A stretch of 64,000 nucleotides of DNA. Origin: Roseivivax sp. THAF197b (GTDB lineage Bacteria; Pseudomonadota; Alphaproteobacteria; Rhodobacterales; Rhodobacteraceae). The notes below the pieces were generated by a model. The model did no database searches. It had not been told where the DNA came from and saw nothing but the letters and a program-made list of their open reading frames with translations. Positions 1-9,621 of this stretch are shown here, piece by piece. The position numbers and the translations under genes are program-made. The first letter of the stretch is position 1, and each line of letters opens with the position of its first letter. The stretch covers positions 62,001 to 126,000 of the forward strand of contig NZ_CP045319.1 in assembly GCF_009363255.1 (NCBI RefSeq). Reading direction: 5' to 3'.

Positions 1-18
1 GCCTGGTTCGACCGGAGC

Positions 19-891
19 TTAGCCCAACAACCGCTTGAGATACGCGCCATAATCGTTCTTGCCGAAGGCATCAGCACGGCGCTGCACCTTTTCGGCGTCG
101 ATCCATCCTGCGTCGTATGCGATTTCGTCGGGGTTTCCGATCTGGAGGCCCTGGCGTTCGACGAGGGTTCGGACGAAGTTGCCGGCATCGAGGAGGCTTC
201 CGTGTGTGCCGGTGTCGAGCCAGGCATAGCCGCGGCCCATGCGGCGGACGTCGAGGGCGCCGTCGGCGAGGTAGGATTCCAGAAGCGTGGTGATCTCGAG
301 TTCGCCGCGGGCGGAGGGCTGGACTTTTGCGGCTCGGGCAGGGGCTGTGCCGTCGAGGAAGTAGAGGCCCGTGACTGCGTAGGGGGAGGGCGGGTTTGCA
401 GGCTTCTCGATGATGTGGGTCACGCGGCCATCGTCGTCGTAATCGACGACGCCGTAGCGTTCGGGATCGGCGACGCGGTAGCCGAAGACCGTGCCGCCCG
501 TCTCCTTGGCATCGGCCTCCGCTAGAAGCTCGGGCAGGCCATGGCCGAAGAAGACGTTGTCGCCCAGAACCATCGCCGAGGGCGCGCCTGCGAGGAAGTC
601 CTCGGCCAGAAGGTAGGCCTGCGCAAGCCCGTCCGGAGAGGGCTGTTCGATATAGGTCAGTGTGAGACCCCATTGCGATCCGTCACCGAGCGTACGGCGG
701 AACTGGTCCTGATCCTCGGGCGTGGTGATGACGCAAATCTCGCGGATGCCCGCCAGCATCAGCACCGAGAGCGGGTAATAGACCATGGGCTTGTCATAGA
801 CCGGCAGAAGCTGCTTCGAGACCCCCATCGTGATCGGGTAAAGCCGGGTGCCCGAGCCACCTGCGAGGATGATGCCCTTGCGGTTCGTCAT
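19..891 (-). CDS. rfbA: Glucose-1-phosphate thymidylyltransferase
   Basis: Makes dTDP-glucose from glucose-1-phosphate and dTTP, the first step of dTDP-L-rhamnose synthesis for surface polysaccharide. The 290-residue product has the usual family length. It starts with the nucleotide-binding signature GGSGTRLYP near residue 11 and continues with SKQLLPVYDKPMVYYPLS. The ATG at 891 is chosen because the protein then begins just before this signature, and because it overlaps the rfbD stop by ATGA. A longer open frame upstream of 891 only reads antisense to rfbD. It is the last gene seen of an rfbB-rfbD-rfbA operon; rfbC is not in the window and may lie beyond the left edge. Confidence 0.95.
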   Translation of the reverse strand: MTNRKGIILAGGSGTRLYPITMGVSKQLLPVYDKPMVYYPLSVLMLAGIREICVITTPEDQDQFRRTLGDGSQWGLTLTYIEQPSPDGLAQAYLLAEDFLAGAPSAMVLGDNVFFGHGLPELLAEADAKETGGTVFGYRVADPERYGVVDYDDDGRVTHIIEKPANPPSPYAVTGLYFLDGTAPARAAKVQPSARGELEITTLLESYLADGALDVRRMGRGYAWLDTGTHGSLLDAGNFVRTLVERQGLQIGNPDEIAYDAGWIDAEKVQRRADAFGKNDYGAYLKRLLG

Positions 892-1730
892 GAAGAAAGC
901 TCCTTGAGAATAGCGTCGAGGCCCGCGCGCCAATCGGGGGCGGAGAGGCCGAAGATCGTCTCTGTGTCTGCGCAATCGAGCCGGGAATTGAGCGGACGCG
1001 CCGCCGGGGTGGGGTAATCTCGGCTCGGGATGTCGGTCACGGTACAGTCCAGTCCGGCGCACGCGAAGATCGTTCGGGCGAAGTCCGCCCAGTTGACTGG
1101 CGGTTGGCCCGCGTAATGATAGGTGCCGGACTTCGCGGGATCGGTGATGAGCTGCTCGGCAATCGACAGACAGGCCGCGGCGATGTCCCGCGCCGGTGTC
1201 GGCCCGCCGATCTGATCCGCAACGATGCTCAGCGCGTCGCGCTCTGCGCCAAGCCGCAGCATGGTCTTCACGAAGTTCGCCCCGTGGGCTGAGACGACCC
1301 AGGAGGTGCGCAGGATCGCATGCGTGCCGCCTGCCGCGCGGACGGCCTCTTCCCCGGCAAGCTTGGTGCGGCCATAGGCGTTGATTGGCGCGACTGCATC
1401 GTCCGGTCGCCACGGCGCGTCGCCCGACCCGTCAAAGACATAATCGGTGGAGATATGCACCAGCGGGATGCCCCGCGCGGCGCAGACCTCCGCCATGCCA
1501 CCGGGGCCCGTGGCATTGAGCGCACGCGCCGCGTCTTCGTCGCTCTCGGCTTGGTCGACGGCCGTGTAGGCCGCGGCATTGATCACGGCGCGCGGCGAAT
1601 GCGTCTCTATTGCGGCCCGAACGGCGTCCGGATCGGCCGCGTCAACGGCCTCGCGGCCAAGGCAGGTCACGCCACCTAGCAGAGCGAGTTCGGTCGCCAC
1701 TTGGCCCGATTTGCCGAAGACGAGGATCAT
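888..1730 (-). CDS. rfbD: dTDP-4-dehydrorhamnose reductase
   Basis: Catalyses the last step to dTDP-L-rhamnose, an NADPH-dependent reduction of the 4-keto sugar. The 280-residue product is an extended SDR: an N-terminal nucleotide-binding segment beginning [12 protein letters not shown], the conserved STDYVFDG near the middle, and a YGRTKLAGE segment carrying the Tyr-x-x-x-Lys pair. The start at 1730 places the glycine motif at the extreme N-terminus as usual for this family and overlaps the rfbB stop by ATGA, which suggests translational coupling. An in-frame upstream extension lacks similarity to the family and was rejected. Confidence 0.95.
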   Translation of the reverse strand: MILVFGKSGQVATELALLGGVTCLGREAVDAADPDAVRAAIETHSPRAVINAAAYTAVDQAESDEDAARALNATGPGGMAEVCAARGIPLVHISTDYVFDGSGDAPWRPDDAVAPINAYGRTKLAGEEAVRAAGGTHAILRTSWVVSAHGANFVKTMLRLGAERDALSIVADQIGGPTPARDIAAACLSIAEQLITDPAKSGTYHYAGQPPVNWADFARTIFACAGLDCTVTDIPSRDYPTPAARPLNSRLDCADTETIFGLSAPDWRAGLDAILKELSS

Positions 1731-2767
1731 GTGCCGGTGCCCAACCGCTGGCCGACGCCGTCCCGTTCCAGAAGCGCGCGCCACCAGGCCTCGTTCTCGA
1801 GATACCAGCGCACGGTCTTCTCGAGGCCCTCTTCCACGGTGACCGAGGGCCGCCAGCCGAGTTCCTCACGGATGCGGGTCGGGTCGATGGCATAGCGCAG
1901 ATCGTGGCCGGGGCGGTCCGTGACGAAGGTGATCAGGCTGGAATAGGGTCGATCCGCGGGCTTCAGCCGGTCGAGGATCGTGCAGATCGTCTCCACCAGT
2001 TCCAGATTGGTCCGCTCGTTCTCACCCCCGATATTGTAGCTGCGCCCGAGCGCGCCCTTCTGCAGCACGCGCAGCAGCGCATCGGCGTGATCCTCGACAT
2101 AGAGCCAGTCGCGCACATTCTCGCCCGCGCCGTAGATCGGAATGGGCCGCCCGTGCAGCGCATTCAGGATCACAACCGGGATGAGCTTCTCGGGGAAGTG
2201 GTAGGGGCCGTAATTGTTCGAGCAATTCGAGAGCACCACCGGCAGCCCGTAGGTCTCGCCCCAGGCGCGGACAAGGTGATCCGAGGACGCTTTCGACGCG
2301 GAATAGGGTGAGCGCGGATCGTAGGGCGTCTCCTCGGTGAACTGGCCGTCGGGGCCGAGCGAGCCGAAGACCTCGTCGGTCGAGACATGGTGGAAGCGGA
2401 ACGCCTCCGGGCGCCCTTGTGCGGTCCAATACGCCCGCGCGGCTTCCAGCAGATGGAAGGTGCCCATGACGTTGGTCTGCATGAAGGTGCCGGGCCCGTC
2501 GATCGAGCGGTCCACATGGCTCTCGGCGGCGAGATGCATGACCGCGTCCGGCTGATGCTCCGCGAATATCCGGTCGAGCGCTGCCCGATCACAGATATCC
2601 GCATGCTCGAAGGCATAAAGCGGGCTCTCCGCGACTTCCACCACGTTCGCAAGGTTGGCCGCGTAGGTCAGCGCGTCGAGATTGACGACCGAAAGCCCGC
2701 GAGACACGGCCAGACGCACAACCGCAGACCCGATGAACCCCGCGCCGCCGGTGATTAGTATTTTCAT
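1727..2767 (-). CDS. rfbB: dTDP-glucose 4,6-dehydratase
   Basis: Converts dTDP-glucose to dTDP-4-keto-6-deoxyglucose using bound NAD. The 346-residue protein has the Rossmann motif [12 protein letters not shown] at residues 6-17, the [10 protein letters not shown] catalytic region (Thr-Asp-Glu triad) and the [14 protein letters not shown] segment with the Tyr-x-x-x-Lys pair, then [14 protein letters not shown], all typical of RfbB. It is the first gene of the rfbBDA operon. The 223 bases between it and the LysR gene (2768-2990) hold its presumed promoter but no motif I can name. Confidence 0.96.
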   Translation of the reverse strand: MKILITGGAGFIGSAVVRLAVSRGLSVVNLDALTYAANLANVVEVAESPLYAFEHADICDRAALDRIFAEHQPDAVMHLAAESHVDRSIDGPGTFMQTNVMGTFHLLEAARAYWTAQGRPEAFRFHHVSTDEVFGSLGPDGQFTEETPYDPRSPYSASKASSDHLVRAWGETYGLPVVLSNCSNNYGPYHFPEKLIPVVILNALHGRPIPIYGAGENVRDWLYVEDHADALLRVLQKGALGRSYNIGGENERTNLELVETICTILDRLKPADRPYSSLITFVTDRPGHDLRYAIDPTRIREELGWRPSVTVEEGLEKTVRWYLENEAWWRALLERDGVGQRLGTGT

Positions 2768-2990
2768 GGGCGTACCTCAGACGTTGCCGGGTCGATGCTC
2801 GTGCCGGTTGACCCTCTCGCCAATGCGTAGCGGGCTGAGATTGTCCGTGCCAGTGTCTGGATGGTTATTTCGAGCAATGCTGCTCAGACGCAGTGATAAG
2901 GGTCACAATCCACGGCGACCGCGTCTCGACTGCCTCACAGGGCATCCGCAGTTCGTGTTGGCCTGTTGTCTCAAGCAGACGGTCCAGCGC

Positions 2991-3881
2991 TCACCGGATC
3001 TGACCCGCCGCTACCTCGATCATTTCCCGTGCGTGACGCACCCTCGCGGACAAGCGGCGGCCCCGGCGCATGACAAGCCAGAGGTCGTGCCAGCGGCGCT
3101 TCGGAAGCTGGGCGATGGACAGACTGGCCTTGTCCGTGAATGCTTCCACACCGCTTCGGGGCAGGAGCGTGTAGCCGATGCCCGCGGCCACGGGGGCAGG
3201 GATCTGGCCGATCTGATTGACCGAGCCGCGCACATGAAGCCGGTCCGCGCCCGGGTACTCGTCCGGGAAGTTCAGCCGCAGAAGGTCGTCGGCATAGCCG
3301 TAGCCGTCGGGATGGGCGATGAACCCGCGGGCTTCGAGGTCGGCAAAGGTCAGAGGCCCGTCAGGGGCATCCGCGGGCAGGACGAGGCACAGCTCCTCCC
3401 GGCCGAGATGGTGAGCCTCAAGCCGCGCATGGTCGGGGTCCGCCGCCAGCACGCCAAGGTCGAAACGCCCGTCGAGCAGCCCTGCACGGATATCGGTTTG
3501 CGGAGCCGCCTCGAGATGAAGGCTCAGGCCGGGCGCCGCGCGCATCCAGGGCAGCAGGCTCGGGTAAAGCAGCATCGCGAAGCTGCCAGAGCAGGCGATG
3601 TGCACCGGCCCCGTATTCCGGTCATCTGCCGCAATGGCGTCGCGCAGCTGCGTCTCCTCGCTGCGGCGCGACAGGCCGAGTTGAAAGACGGCTTCGCCCG
3701 CTGGAGTGAGGGTAAAGCTCTTGCCCTGGCGCGCGATCAGGCTCTGCCCGACTTGGCGTTCGAGCTTCCTGAGATGCTGGCTGACGCCTGGTTGGGTCAT
3801 GTTCAGACGCGCTGCGGCTTGGGTGAAGTGTCCCGTTTCGCAAAGCGTCGTGAAGGTTTCGAGCCAGCTGGCGTTGAGCAT
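2991..3881 (-). CDS. LysR-family transcriptional regulator
   Basis: A 296-residue LysR-type regulator. The N-terminal winged helix-turn-helix reads ETGHFTQAAARLNMTQPGVS followed by a QHLRKLER helix; the rest is a periplasmic-binding-like effector domain. The start at 3881 (protein MLNASWLETF) is preferred over an upstream in-frame ATG at 3938 because LysR proteins normally begin within about 10 residues of this helix. It is transcribed away from the VOC gene at 3983, with about 100 bases between them containing a dyad, so control of that gene is the simplest inference. The effector is unknown. Confidence 0.9.
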   Translation of the reverse strand: MLNASWLETFTTLCETGHFTQAAARLNMTQPGVSQHLRKLERQVGQSLIARQGKSFTLTPAGEAVFQLGLSRRSEETQLRDAIAADDRNTGPVHIACSGSFAMLLYPSLLPWMRAAPGLSLHLEAAPQTDIRAGLLDGRFDLGVLAADPDHARLEAHHLGREELCLVLPADAPDGPLTFADLEARGFIAHPDGYGYADDLLRLNFPDEYPGADRLHVRGSVNQIGQIPAPVAAGIGYTLLPRSGVEAFTDKASLSIAQLPKRRWHDLWLVMRRGRRLSARVRHAREMIEVAAGQIR

Positions 3882-3892
3882 TTGATATAACA

Positions 3893-3910
3893 ATACATTT
3901 GGGAAAGTAT
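3893..3910. promoter_or_regulatory. Candidate LysR operator
   Basis: In the AT-rich divergent spacer between the LysR and VOC genes there is an interrupted dyad ATAC-N10-GTAT. Its spacing fits the loose T-N11-A type of LysR binding sites. The sequence is seen directly; the binding role is inferred. Confidence 0.35.
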
Positions 3911-3982
3911 CTTCAATGATAATTTCACAAAAAGGCACCCGCCGTCCATATCCGGGTCAACGCAACACGCATGGAGATCGAA

Positions 3983-4480
3983 ATGACCCAAACACCCCGC
4001 ACCTTTTCCCATATCGGCCTGTCCGTTCCAGACCTTGAAGCGGCCGTGAAATTCTACTCCGACGTGCTCGGTTTCTACGTCGTGATGGCACCCTCCGAGG
4101 CGGTTGAGGACGACAGCGCCATCGGCGTGATGTGCACGGACGTGTTCGGTCCTGGCTGGGGCTCGCTCCGGATCGCGCATCTGTCGACAGCCGACGGCAT
4201 CGGGATCGAGGTCTTCGAGTTCCCCGGCAATTACGCGCCCGAGGACGAGCTTGAGTACAAGCGCCATGGAACCTTTCATTTTGCGGTGCAGGACCCGGAT
4301 GTCGAAGGTCTGGCCCAACGTATCGTGGATGCGGGCGGGCGCCAGCGGATGCCTGTGCGTGAGTATTTCCCCGGCTCGAAACCTTACCGGATGGTCTACG
4401 TGGAAGACCCGTTCGGCATCGTCTTCGAGCTTTACAGCCACAGCTATGAGCTCACCTATTCCGCGGGCGCCTACGAATAA
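3983..4480 (+). CDS. VOC (glyoxalase/dioxygenase) superfamily protein
   Basis: A 165-residue vicinal-oxygen-chelate protein. The first beta-alpha-beta unit reads FSHIGLSVPDLEAAVKFY with a likely metal-binding His, the second half has HFAVQDPDV with another His, and the end has DPFGIVFELYSH with the usual Glu ligand. The start at 3983 is chosen over an ATG at 3971 because a GGAG lies 7 bases upstream of it. The substrate cannot be told from sequence; its family includes glyoxalase-like lyases and extradiol dioxygenases. It is divergent from a LysR regulator and followed by a strong hairpin, so it is probably a single-gene transcript. Confidence 0.85.
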   Translation: MTQTPRTFSHIGLSVPDLEAAVKFYSDVLGFYVVMAPSEAVEDDSAIGVMCTDVFGPGWGSLRIAHLSTADGIGIEVFEFPGNYAPEDELEYKRHGTFHFAVQDPDVEGLAQRIVDAGGRQRMPVREYFPGSKPYRMVYVEDPFGIVFELYSHSYELTYSAGAYE

Positions 4481-4485
4481 CTGCG

Positions 4486-4518
4486 GACTCCGGCCCCGTG
4501 TGTCACGGGGCCGGAGTC
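4486..4518. terminator. Perfect 15-bp stem hairpin after the VOC gene
   Basis: GACTCCGGCCCCGTG, a TGT loop, then the exact reverse complement, starting 5 bases after the VOC stop codon. A T6 run follows 14 bases later, so this is not a textbook intrinsic terminator. The symmetric stem could act for the VOC gene and could also protect the 3' end of the converging DUF1513 operon. Confidence 0.65.
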
Positions 4519-4629
4519 GTCCGGTTGTTCGATTTTTTGGGCCGCGCGGAAAGTCCTGCCCAAACGGCGCTCGATAACGGATCCTGAGAACTCGAACCGA
4601 GCGGATTGCGCAGGTCGGTCCCTGCCGCT

Positions 4630-5700
4630 CTAAAGCGCCACGATGTGGTTGTCCCAGGCGCAATCGATACGGGAAAGCGGTGCGGGGCCTGAAGCATCGA
4701 TGGAAAGCAGCCCGCCCAGCCCGTCGCTGGCGAGGTATCCCCTTCCCATGGGCGCGAGCCCGCACACATCCGACCGCGACAGCGCCCCGAGGAATGCACC
4801 CTCTGCCGAGAACCGATGCACACGGCCACCGCGCGGTGAGGTGATCGCGATCTCGCTGCCTTTGCCGTTGAACGCGACACTGCCTGCATATCCATGCATC
4901 GCGAGCTCGTCGGCGAGCGGCGCTTGCGCCAGGACAGGAGCAGCGCCTGTCCGGTGCAACCCGAGAAGCGGCGTTGCGCTGCCGGGCGCACCTTCCCACT
5001 GTATCGCGAAACCAACGAGGCCGTCGGGCCGTACCGCGATATGTCGGATGGAATTCTGGTGCAGTTCCGACTCCAGTTCGACCTGGTCCTGAACCTGTCC
5101 CGACAACGTCAGATAAGTCAGGTTCGGTCGCATCGAACCCAGGTTCAGCTTGCGCCGGTCGGTCGGGTCGGTGGCGATGCCGCCATTGGCGACGACCAGC
5201 GTCTCGCCATCCGGCATCAGACGCAAATCATGCGGACCGACCCCGCCGCTCGGGAAGGCATCGTAGCGGGCATACCCGGCGCTCGCGTCCCAGACGCCGA
5301 TCACACCGTCGCTCGTGTCGCTGCGCTGTTCGCTGGTGAAAAGGGTCGAACCGTCCGCGGAAAAGAAACCATGGCCGTTGAAGTGATGGCCCTCGGGTGG
5401 GACCAGCCGGTGCCTCACCATGCCTTCCGCGCAATCCAAGACGAGGGCGAAAGTGCCGGGACGTCGCGCGAAGGCCACCGCTTCTGCGCGCGATGGATGG
5501 CCCGCCCCGGCATGACCCCGTGCAGGCAGAGGCACCCGGAAGGTGGAAGCGCCCCGCCTGTCGAGCCCGTAAAGCGCGAAGCTGCCATCCGGATCCCGCG
5601 CTGCCGCCAAAAAGGACGGGTTGCCGACATCGGCCCAGCCGAGACGCGGCACGGCACCGGCTGCAAGAAGGGATGCGAGAAAGCTACGGCGATGGATCAT
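4630..5700 (-). CDS. DUF1513 domain protein, iron-uptake associated
   Basis: A 356-residue exported protein. The N-terminus MIHRRSFLASLLAAGAVPRL has a twin-arginine type signal (HRRSFLAS). The body resembles a beta-propeller with GHHFNGHGFFSADGSTLFTS and VGPHDLRLMPDGETLVVANG repeats, as in DUF1513. Family members lie at the end of imelysin and di-heme oxidoreductase operons, which is exactly the context here: it is the last gene after the imelysin-like gene, 4 bases away. The start at 5700 is chosen because the signal then begins at residue 1. A role in iron acquisition is inferred from context; no biochemical activity is known to me. Confidence 0.85.
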   Translation of the reverse strand: MIHRRSFLASLLAAGAVPRLGWADVGNPSFLAAARDPDGSFALYGLDRRGASTFRVPLPARGHAGAGHPSRAEAVAFARRPGTFALVLDCAEGMVRHRLVPPEGHHFNGHGFFSADGSTLFTSEQRSDTSDGVIGVWDASAGYARYDAFPSGGVGPHDLRLMPDGETLVVANGGIATDPTDRRKLNLGSMRPNLTYLTLSGQVQDQVELESELHQNSIRHIAVRPDGLVGFAIQWEGAPGSATPLLGLHRTGAAPVLAQAPLADELAMHGYAGSVAFNGKGSEIAITSPRGGRVHRFSAEGAFLGALSRSDVCGLAPMGRGYLASDGLGGLLSIDASGPAPLSRIDCAWDNHIVAL

Positions 5701-5704
5701 GATC

Positions 5705-6691
5705 TTAATCTCCGTCCTGCGCATTGAAGCCGGGCGCTATGCCCAGATCTGCGCCGATTTCAGTCTGGATCGCTTCGTGCAGGGACCGCACCCGCTGTTG
5801 CAGCACTTCGACATGCAGCCGGGCCTGCGGGTCGGTGACATCCTTAAAGGCCGCGTCGCCGATCCGGGCGGCGGCCTCGTTGACCGCCTGCAGCGCGGCG
5901 TCGATCGCAGGCAGGTCCCTTTCCGAAAGCGCGGTTGCGAGGCCATGGGCGGCTTGGGCGGCGAGCATTACGTTGCGCAGGCTCCGGTCCGAGCGGCGCG
6001 CCTCGGCGCGGGCCGGACGCGGGCGGTCGAACGTGCCAAGCGGCGCGCCAAGCCGTTGGTTTGCCGTGAATTCCAGCGAAGACAGGATCTGCGTGTAGAT
6101 CGCGCGCACCGCCTCTTCCTGCGTCAGATAGGTGGCATTGTCCGCCGCACCCGCTGTGCGGAGCGTGTCCGCATAGGTCGTGTCCCAGTCACTGCTGAGG
6201 TCTTCCGCCTGTCCATGAAGATCGGCCGCGACGCTGGCGACAAGCTGGCAGGCATAGCTGCCCCGCGCATAGTCGGCGAATTCCGGATCGAAGATCAGCA
6301 TCTCCAACGCGAAAAGCCCGCGCGCTGCGATGGAGACCTCGGCGTAGCCGTCCACGTCTCCGGCGATGGGGTCTTTCTCGGCCATGAAGCGCCGGAGCGT
6401 CCGGGGCGTGAAGCCGCGTGTATCGGGCCAGAAGGCGATGGAGAGCGCGCCGGTTTCCGACGGCCCGAGCCGGATGTCGGCCACAGGCATCCACGCATCG
6501 AAGGCGGAGTGGAAGGCGGGCTGCAATGCCTCTGCGCGGCAATCGTTCCGCGCCGCTTGCATCAGATCCTCTGTCGCCTCGGCAAATTCGGCATATCCCG
6601 GCAGGATGTGATCGCTCAACGCCTCGTCCACGCCCGCCAGCGCGGGGGTCGCAAGGCCGACACTCAGAAAGGCAGCGGAAATCAGTCTCAT
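5705..6691 (-). CDS. Imelysin-family periplasmic protein lacking the GxHxxE motif
   Basis: A 328-residue secreted protein with a signal peptide ending near ATPALA (residues 14-19). Its fold family is imelysin (peptidase M75, IrpA-like), helical proteins linked to iron uptake. In the partner imelysin of this operon the motif GYHAIE fits GxHxxE; here the aligned segment at residues 81-86 reads GALSIA, so both the His and the Glu are lost. This suggests a non-metal-binding or structurally diverged paralogue. The start at 6691 overlaps the di-heme gene stop by ATGA. It lies between the di-heme oxidoreductase gene and the DUF1513 gene, and all are probably co-transcribed. Confidence 0.85.
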   Translation of the reverse strand: MRLISAAFLSVGLATPALAGVDEALSDHILPGYAEFAEATEDLMQAARNDCRAEALQPAFHSAFDAWMPVADIRLGPSETGALSIAFWPDTRGFTPRTLRRFMAEKDPIAGDVDGYAEVSIAARGLFALEMLIFDPEFADYARGSYACQLVASVAADLHGQAEDLSSDWDTTYADTLRTAGAADNATYLTQEEAVRAIYTQILSSLEFTANQRLGAPLGTFDRPRPARAEARRSDRSLRNVMLAAQAAHGLATALSERDLPAIDAALQAVNEAAARIGDAAFKDVTDPQARLHVEVLQQRVRSLHEAIQTEIGADLGIAPGFNAQDGD

Positions 6692-8244
6692 AAACTCTCC
6701 AGAAAACGGATGAGGGCGGCGCGGTCTTCGGGCGGCATTCGGGCCACGCGGTCGCGCGCGTCTTGCGCCTCGCCGCCATGCCAAAGCACCGCCTCGAGCA
6801 GCGACCGCGCGCGCCCGTCATGCAGAAAGAAGCTGTGGCCCGACACCGTCTCGGTCAGGCCGATGCCCCAAAGCGGCGCGGTGCGCCATTCCCGCCTGTC
6901 CGCGCGGCCCTCGGGGCGGTTGTCGGCAAGGCCCGGCCCCATATCGTGCAGCAGCATGTCGGAATAGGGCCAGATCAGCTGGAAGCTCGCCGGGTTTTCC
7001 CCTTCAAGTTTGTGCGTCACGTAATTGGGCCGGTGGCAGGCGGCGCAGCCGGTGTCAAAAAAGACTTTGCGCCCGCGCAGGACCTGTTGATCGTCGAGGT
7101 TGCGCCGCGCAGGCACTGCCAGCGTCTGGCTGTAGAAAGTCACGAGGTCCAGGCCGACCTGGTCGATCTCCAAGCCGCCCTGTTCCGCATCCCCGCCATG
7201 CAGCGCCGCGGTGCAATCGGTCTGCGCATCGGTGCATTCCCCGGAACCCGCGTTATGGATCGGGTTCGAGATGCCGATATCCCCCGCAAAGGCGCTCGCG
7301 GTCTGCTCAAGCACGGTCGGGCTGCCGGCCTTGTGGCCGAACCGGCCAAGCATCGGTTGATCGTGAACGTCTGACCACACGATCTGCGGATTGCCGGAAA
7401 TCCCGTCGCCATCGGTGTCGTCGGGATCAGCCCACGCAAGGATATCATCGGTGGGGATTGCCTCCAGAAGACCCATTCCGATCATCTGCGGCGCCACGCG
7501 CGGGCTCAGCATCGCCTCGGGGTGAAGCGGGCCGTAGCCCAGGTCGGCTGCGGTGTAGGAGGGCTGGCGCAGATGCGCGACCTCGCCGCCGGACAGCGAC
7601 ACCTCCACATCGGTGTAGTCGATTTGAAGCCGGTATTCCGGGGCGTGGCCGGGCAGGCTGAAATCCTGCATCTGCGTGCCATAGGTCGGCTCGGGCCGCG
7701 TGGGATGGGTGCCTGCGATGTAGTGTTCGACCTCCTCGGCATTCGGCGCGGGGATGGATACGCGCAGGAACATCGATACGGCGCTGTCCCCCGGACCCTC
7801 AGGCGGATGACCGCGTCCGTCCTTCAGGTGGCAGCGCTGGCAGGAGCGCGCGTTGTAAAGCGGCCCCAACCCGTCCGAGGCAAGGGTGGAGGCCGGCGCG
7901 GAGACCCAGATACGCCGGAACATTCCGTTGCCGACGCGGAAATCCAGCTCCTGTTCGAAGGTCAGATTGTCGGCGGGCTGCGAAAACGCATCTGCGGTCG
8001 ATCGCGCGCGCACGGTCTGGGCACCGCCTGCGTTCTCCTCGAAGGGCCAGGGTGCAGAGAAATCTCGGGGCAGGGCGGTGACGGCTTTGACGCGCTCTTG
8101 CTCTGCCTCGGTACGAGGGATCACGTCGAGATGGACGTCCCGCAGCGCGCGCCACGGTTCCGCCGGCTTGCCTTCCGTTTGGCCAGTGCTCGGGACTGCA
8201 ACAGCCGCCGCAAGCGGCAACCACAAAAGTGCATGCTTGTTCAT
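6688..8244 (-). CDS. Di-heme oxidoreductase (DUF1111, cytochrome c peroxidase-like)
   Basis: A 518-residue periplasmic c-type cytochrome. After a signal peptide it has two heme-attachment motifs, CQRCH at residues 135-139 and CAACH near residue 400, each followed by family-typical residues. The family is called a putative thiol oxidoreductase or peroxidase and recurs in imelysin iron-uptake operons. The ATG at 8244 is preferred over a GTG 9 bases upstream because it starts the signal peptide (MNKHALLWLPLAAAVAVPS). It lies between two imelysin genes. A role in redox handling of iron at uptake is inferred only. Confidence 0.9.
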   Translation of the reverse strand: MNKHALLWLPLAAAVAVPSTGQTEGKPAEPWRALRDVHLDVIPRTEAEQERVKAVTALPRDFSAPWPFEENAGGAQTVRARSTADAFSQPADNLTFEQELDFRVGNGMFRRIWVSAPASTLASDGLGPLYNARSCQRCHLKDGRGHPPEGPGDSAVSMFLRVSIPAPNAEEVEHYIAGTHPTRPEPTYGTQMQDFSLPGHAPEYRLQIDYTDVEVSLSGGEVAHLRQPSYTAADLGYGPLHPEAMLSPRVAPQMIGMGLLEAIPTDDILAWADPDDTDGDGISGNPQIVWSDVHDQPMLGRFGHKAGSPTVLEQTASAFAGDIGISNPIHNAGSGECTDAQTDCTAALHGGDAEQGGLEIDQVGLDLVTFYSQTLAVPARRNLDDQQVLRGRKVFFDTGCAACHRPNYVTHKLEGENPASFQLIWPYSDMLLHDMGPGLADNRPEGRADRREWRTAPLWGIGLTETVSGHSFFLHDGRARSLLEAVLWHGGEAQDARDRVARMPPEDRAALIRFLESL

Positions 8245-8304
8245 AACCGTCACCGGTTGGTCGCCATCGGGGGAGGCGCGCCAAAGCCCGCCTCCCGCAG
8301 CGCG

Positions 8305-9567
8305 TTACTGGAATACGGCGGACGGATTATCGAGGCTGTCGGAGCCCTCGATCGCGATCCCGCCAAGATCGAGGGCGGTCACCACACGCTCGATGGAGCG
8401 GGTCTGATTGATCAGCCCGTCGACGCCGCCCATGATGAGGGCTTCGCCGCCTTCATTGCCGCGCTCGAGCATCTGGTCATAGGCAAAGCCCGCCTCTGCC
8501 GCGGTCTTGATCCGGCCAAGGGCCAGCACCGCCTCTGCCAGACGCACTTTCATTTCCATGTCGAGGTCGGGATGCGATGCGGCGACGAGGTCCGAGACAG
8601 ACGGACCGCTGACCATCGTGCCATCGGTGCGGGTATAGCTGCCGAGATAGACGGATCGGATGCCCACGCCGTTGTAATAATGGTCGTTATGGGTGTTGTC
8701 GGCGAAGCAGGAATGCTCTTCCTCGGGATCGTTCAGCATCAGGCCGAGCCGCATCCGTTCGCCTGCGGTCTCGCCGTAGGACAGGCTGCCCATACCGGTG
8801 AGGATCGCCGTAAGCCCTGCTTCTTCATCCGCCATCAGGTTGGCCCGCGCCGCGCCGTCATCGGCCCATTGCGCGGTGATCCATTCGAGATCCGAGATCA
8901 GCAGATCGGTCGCGGCTTCCAGATACTGCGCACGACGGTCGCAATTGCCGTTCGTGCATTCCGCGCCCTGCGCGTAATCCGTCCAGGGGCGGTTGCCCGC
9001 GCCGTCGCCATGCCCGTTCAGATCCTGCCCCCAAAGCAGGAACTCGATGGCATGGTAGCCCGTTGCCACGTTCGCTTCGATCCCGTCCACTTCGTGCAGG
9101 GTATTTTCCAGAAGATCCGGCGTGATCTGGCGCGCGTCGATCTCTTCTCCCGACAGGGTGAAGGTCGGGTTGGCGATCACGTTCAGCGCGGCCAACTGGT
9201 TCTCGTCGGAGGGTCCGCCATAGGCGCCATCGACATAGTCGATGAGCCCTTCGTCAAGCGGCCAGGCATTCACCTTGCCCTCCCAATCGTCGACGATCGG
9301 GTTCCCGAAGCGAAAGACTTCCGTTTGCTGATAGGGAACGCGCGCTTCGAGCCACGCGGCACGGGCGGCCTGCATCGTCTCGGCGGACGGTGCGTCGATC
9401 AGCGCCGTGATCGCCTGATCGAGATCGCGCGCCGCTGCGAGGCTGTCCTCGTAATTTGCCTCGGCGATATCGGAGTAGGTCTTGAGCACTTCGGAGGCCG
9501 TCTGGGCCTGAGCCGCGCCGGTCATGCACAATCCGATTGCGGTTGTCGCTGTAAGAAAACGGGTCAT
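8305..9567 (-). CDS. Imelysin-family iron-regulated protein (M75, IrpA-like)
   Basis: A 420-residue secreted protein with signal peptide MTRFLTATTAIGLCMTGAAQ. It carries the family motif GxHxxE as GYHAIE at residues 170-175, followed by FLLWGQDL, and the second-half CFADNTHNDHYYNGVGI segment typical of IrpA-type imelysins. These proteins sit at the outer membrane or periplasm and are induced by iron limitation in other bacteria. It is the first of four iron-uptake genes and starts 54 bases after the tonB stop, so the TonB energiser and this block are probably one transcript. Confidence 0.92.
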   Translation of the reverse strand: MTRFLTATTAIGLCMTGAAQAQTASEVLKTYSDIAEANYEDSLAAARDLDQAITALIDAPSAETMQAARAAWLEARVPYQQTEVFRFGNPIVDDWEGKVNAWPLDEGLIDYVDGAYGGPSDENQLAALNVIANPTFTLSGEEIDARQITPDLLENTLHEVDGIEANVATGYHAIEFLLWGQDLNGHGDGAGNRPWTDYAQGAECTNGNCDRRAQYLEAATDLLISDLEWITAQWADDGAARANLMADEEAGLTAILTGMGSLSYGETAGERMRLGLMLNDPEEEHSCFADNTHNDHYYNGVGIRSVYLGSYTRTDGTMVSGPSVSDLVAASHPDLDMEMKVRLAEAVLALGRIKTAAEAGFAYDQMLERGNEGGEALIMGGVDGLINQTRSIERVVTALDLGGIAIEGSDSLDNPSAVFQ

Positions 9568-9621
9568 TGGGGTTCCTTTCTGAGTGAACTATTCGGGAAT
9601 TCGCGCGCCGGCCCTCATGGC

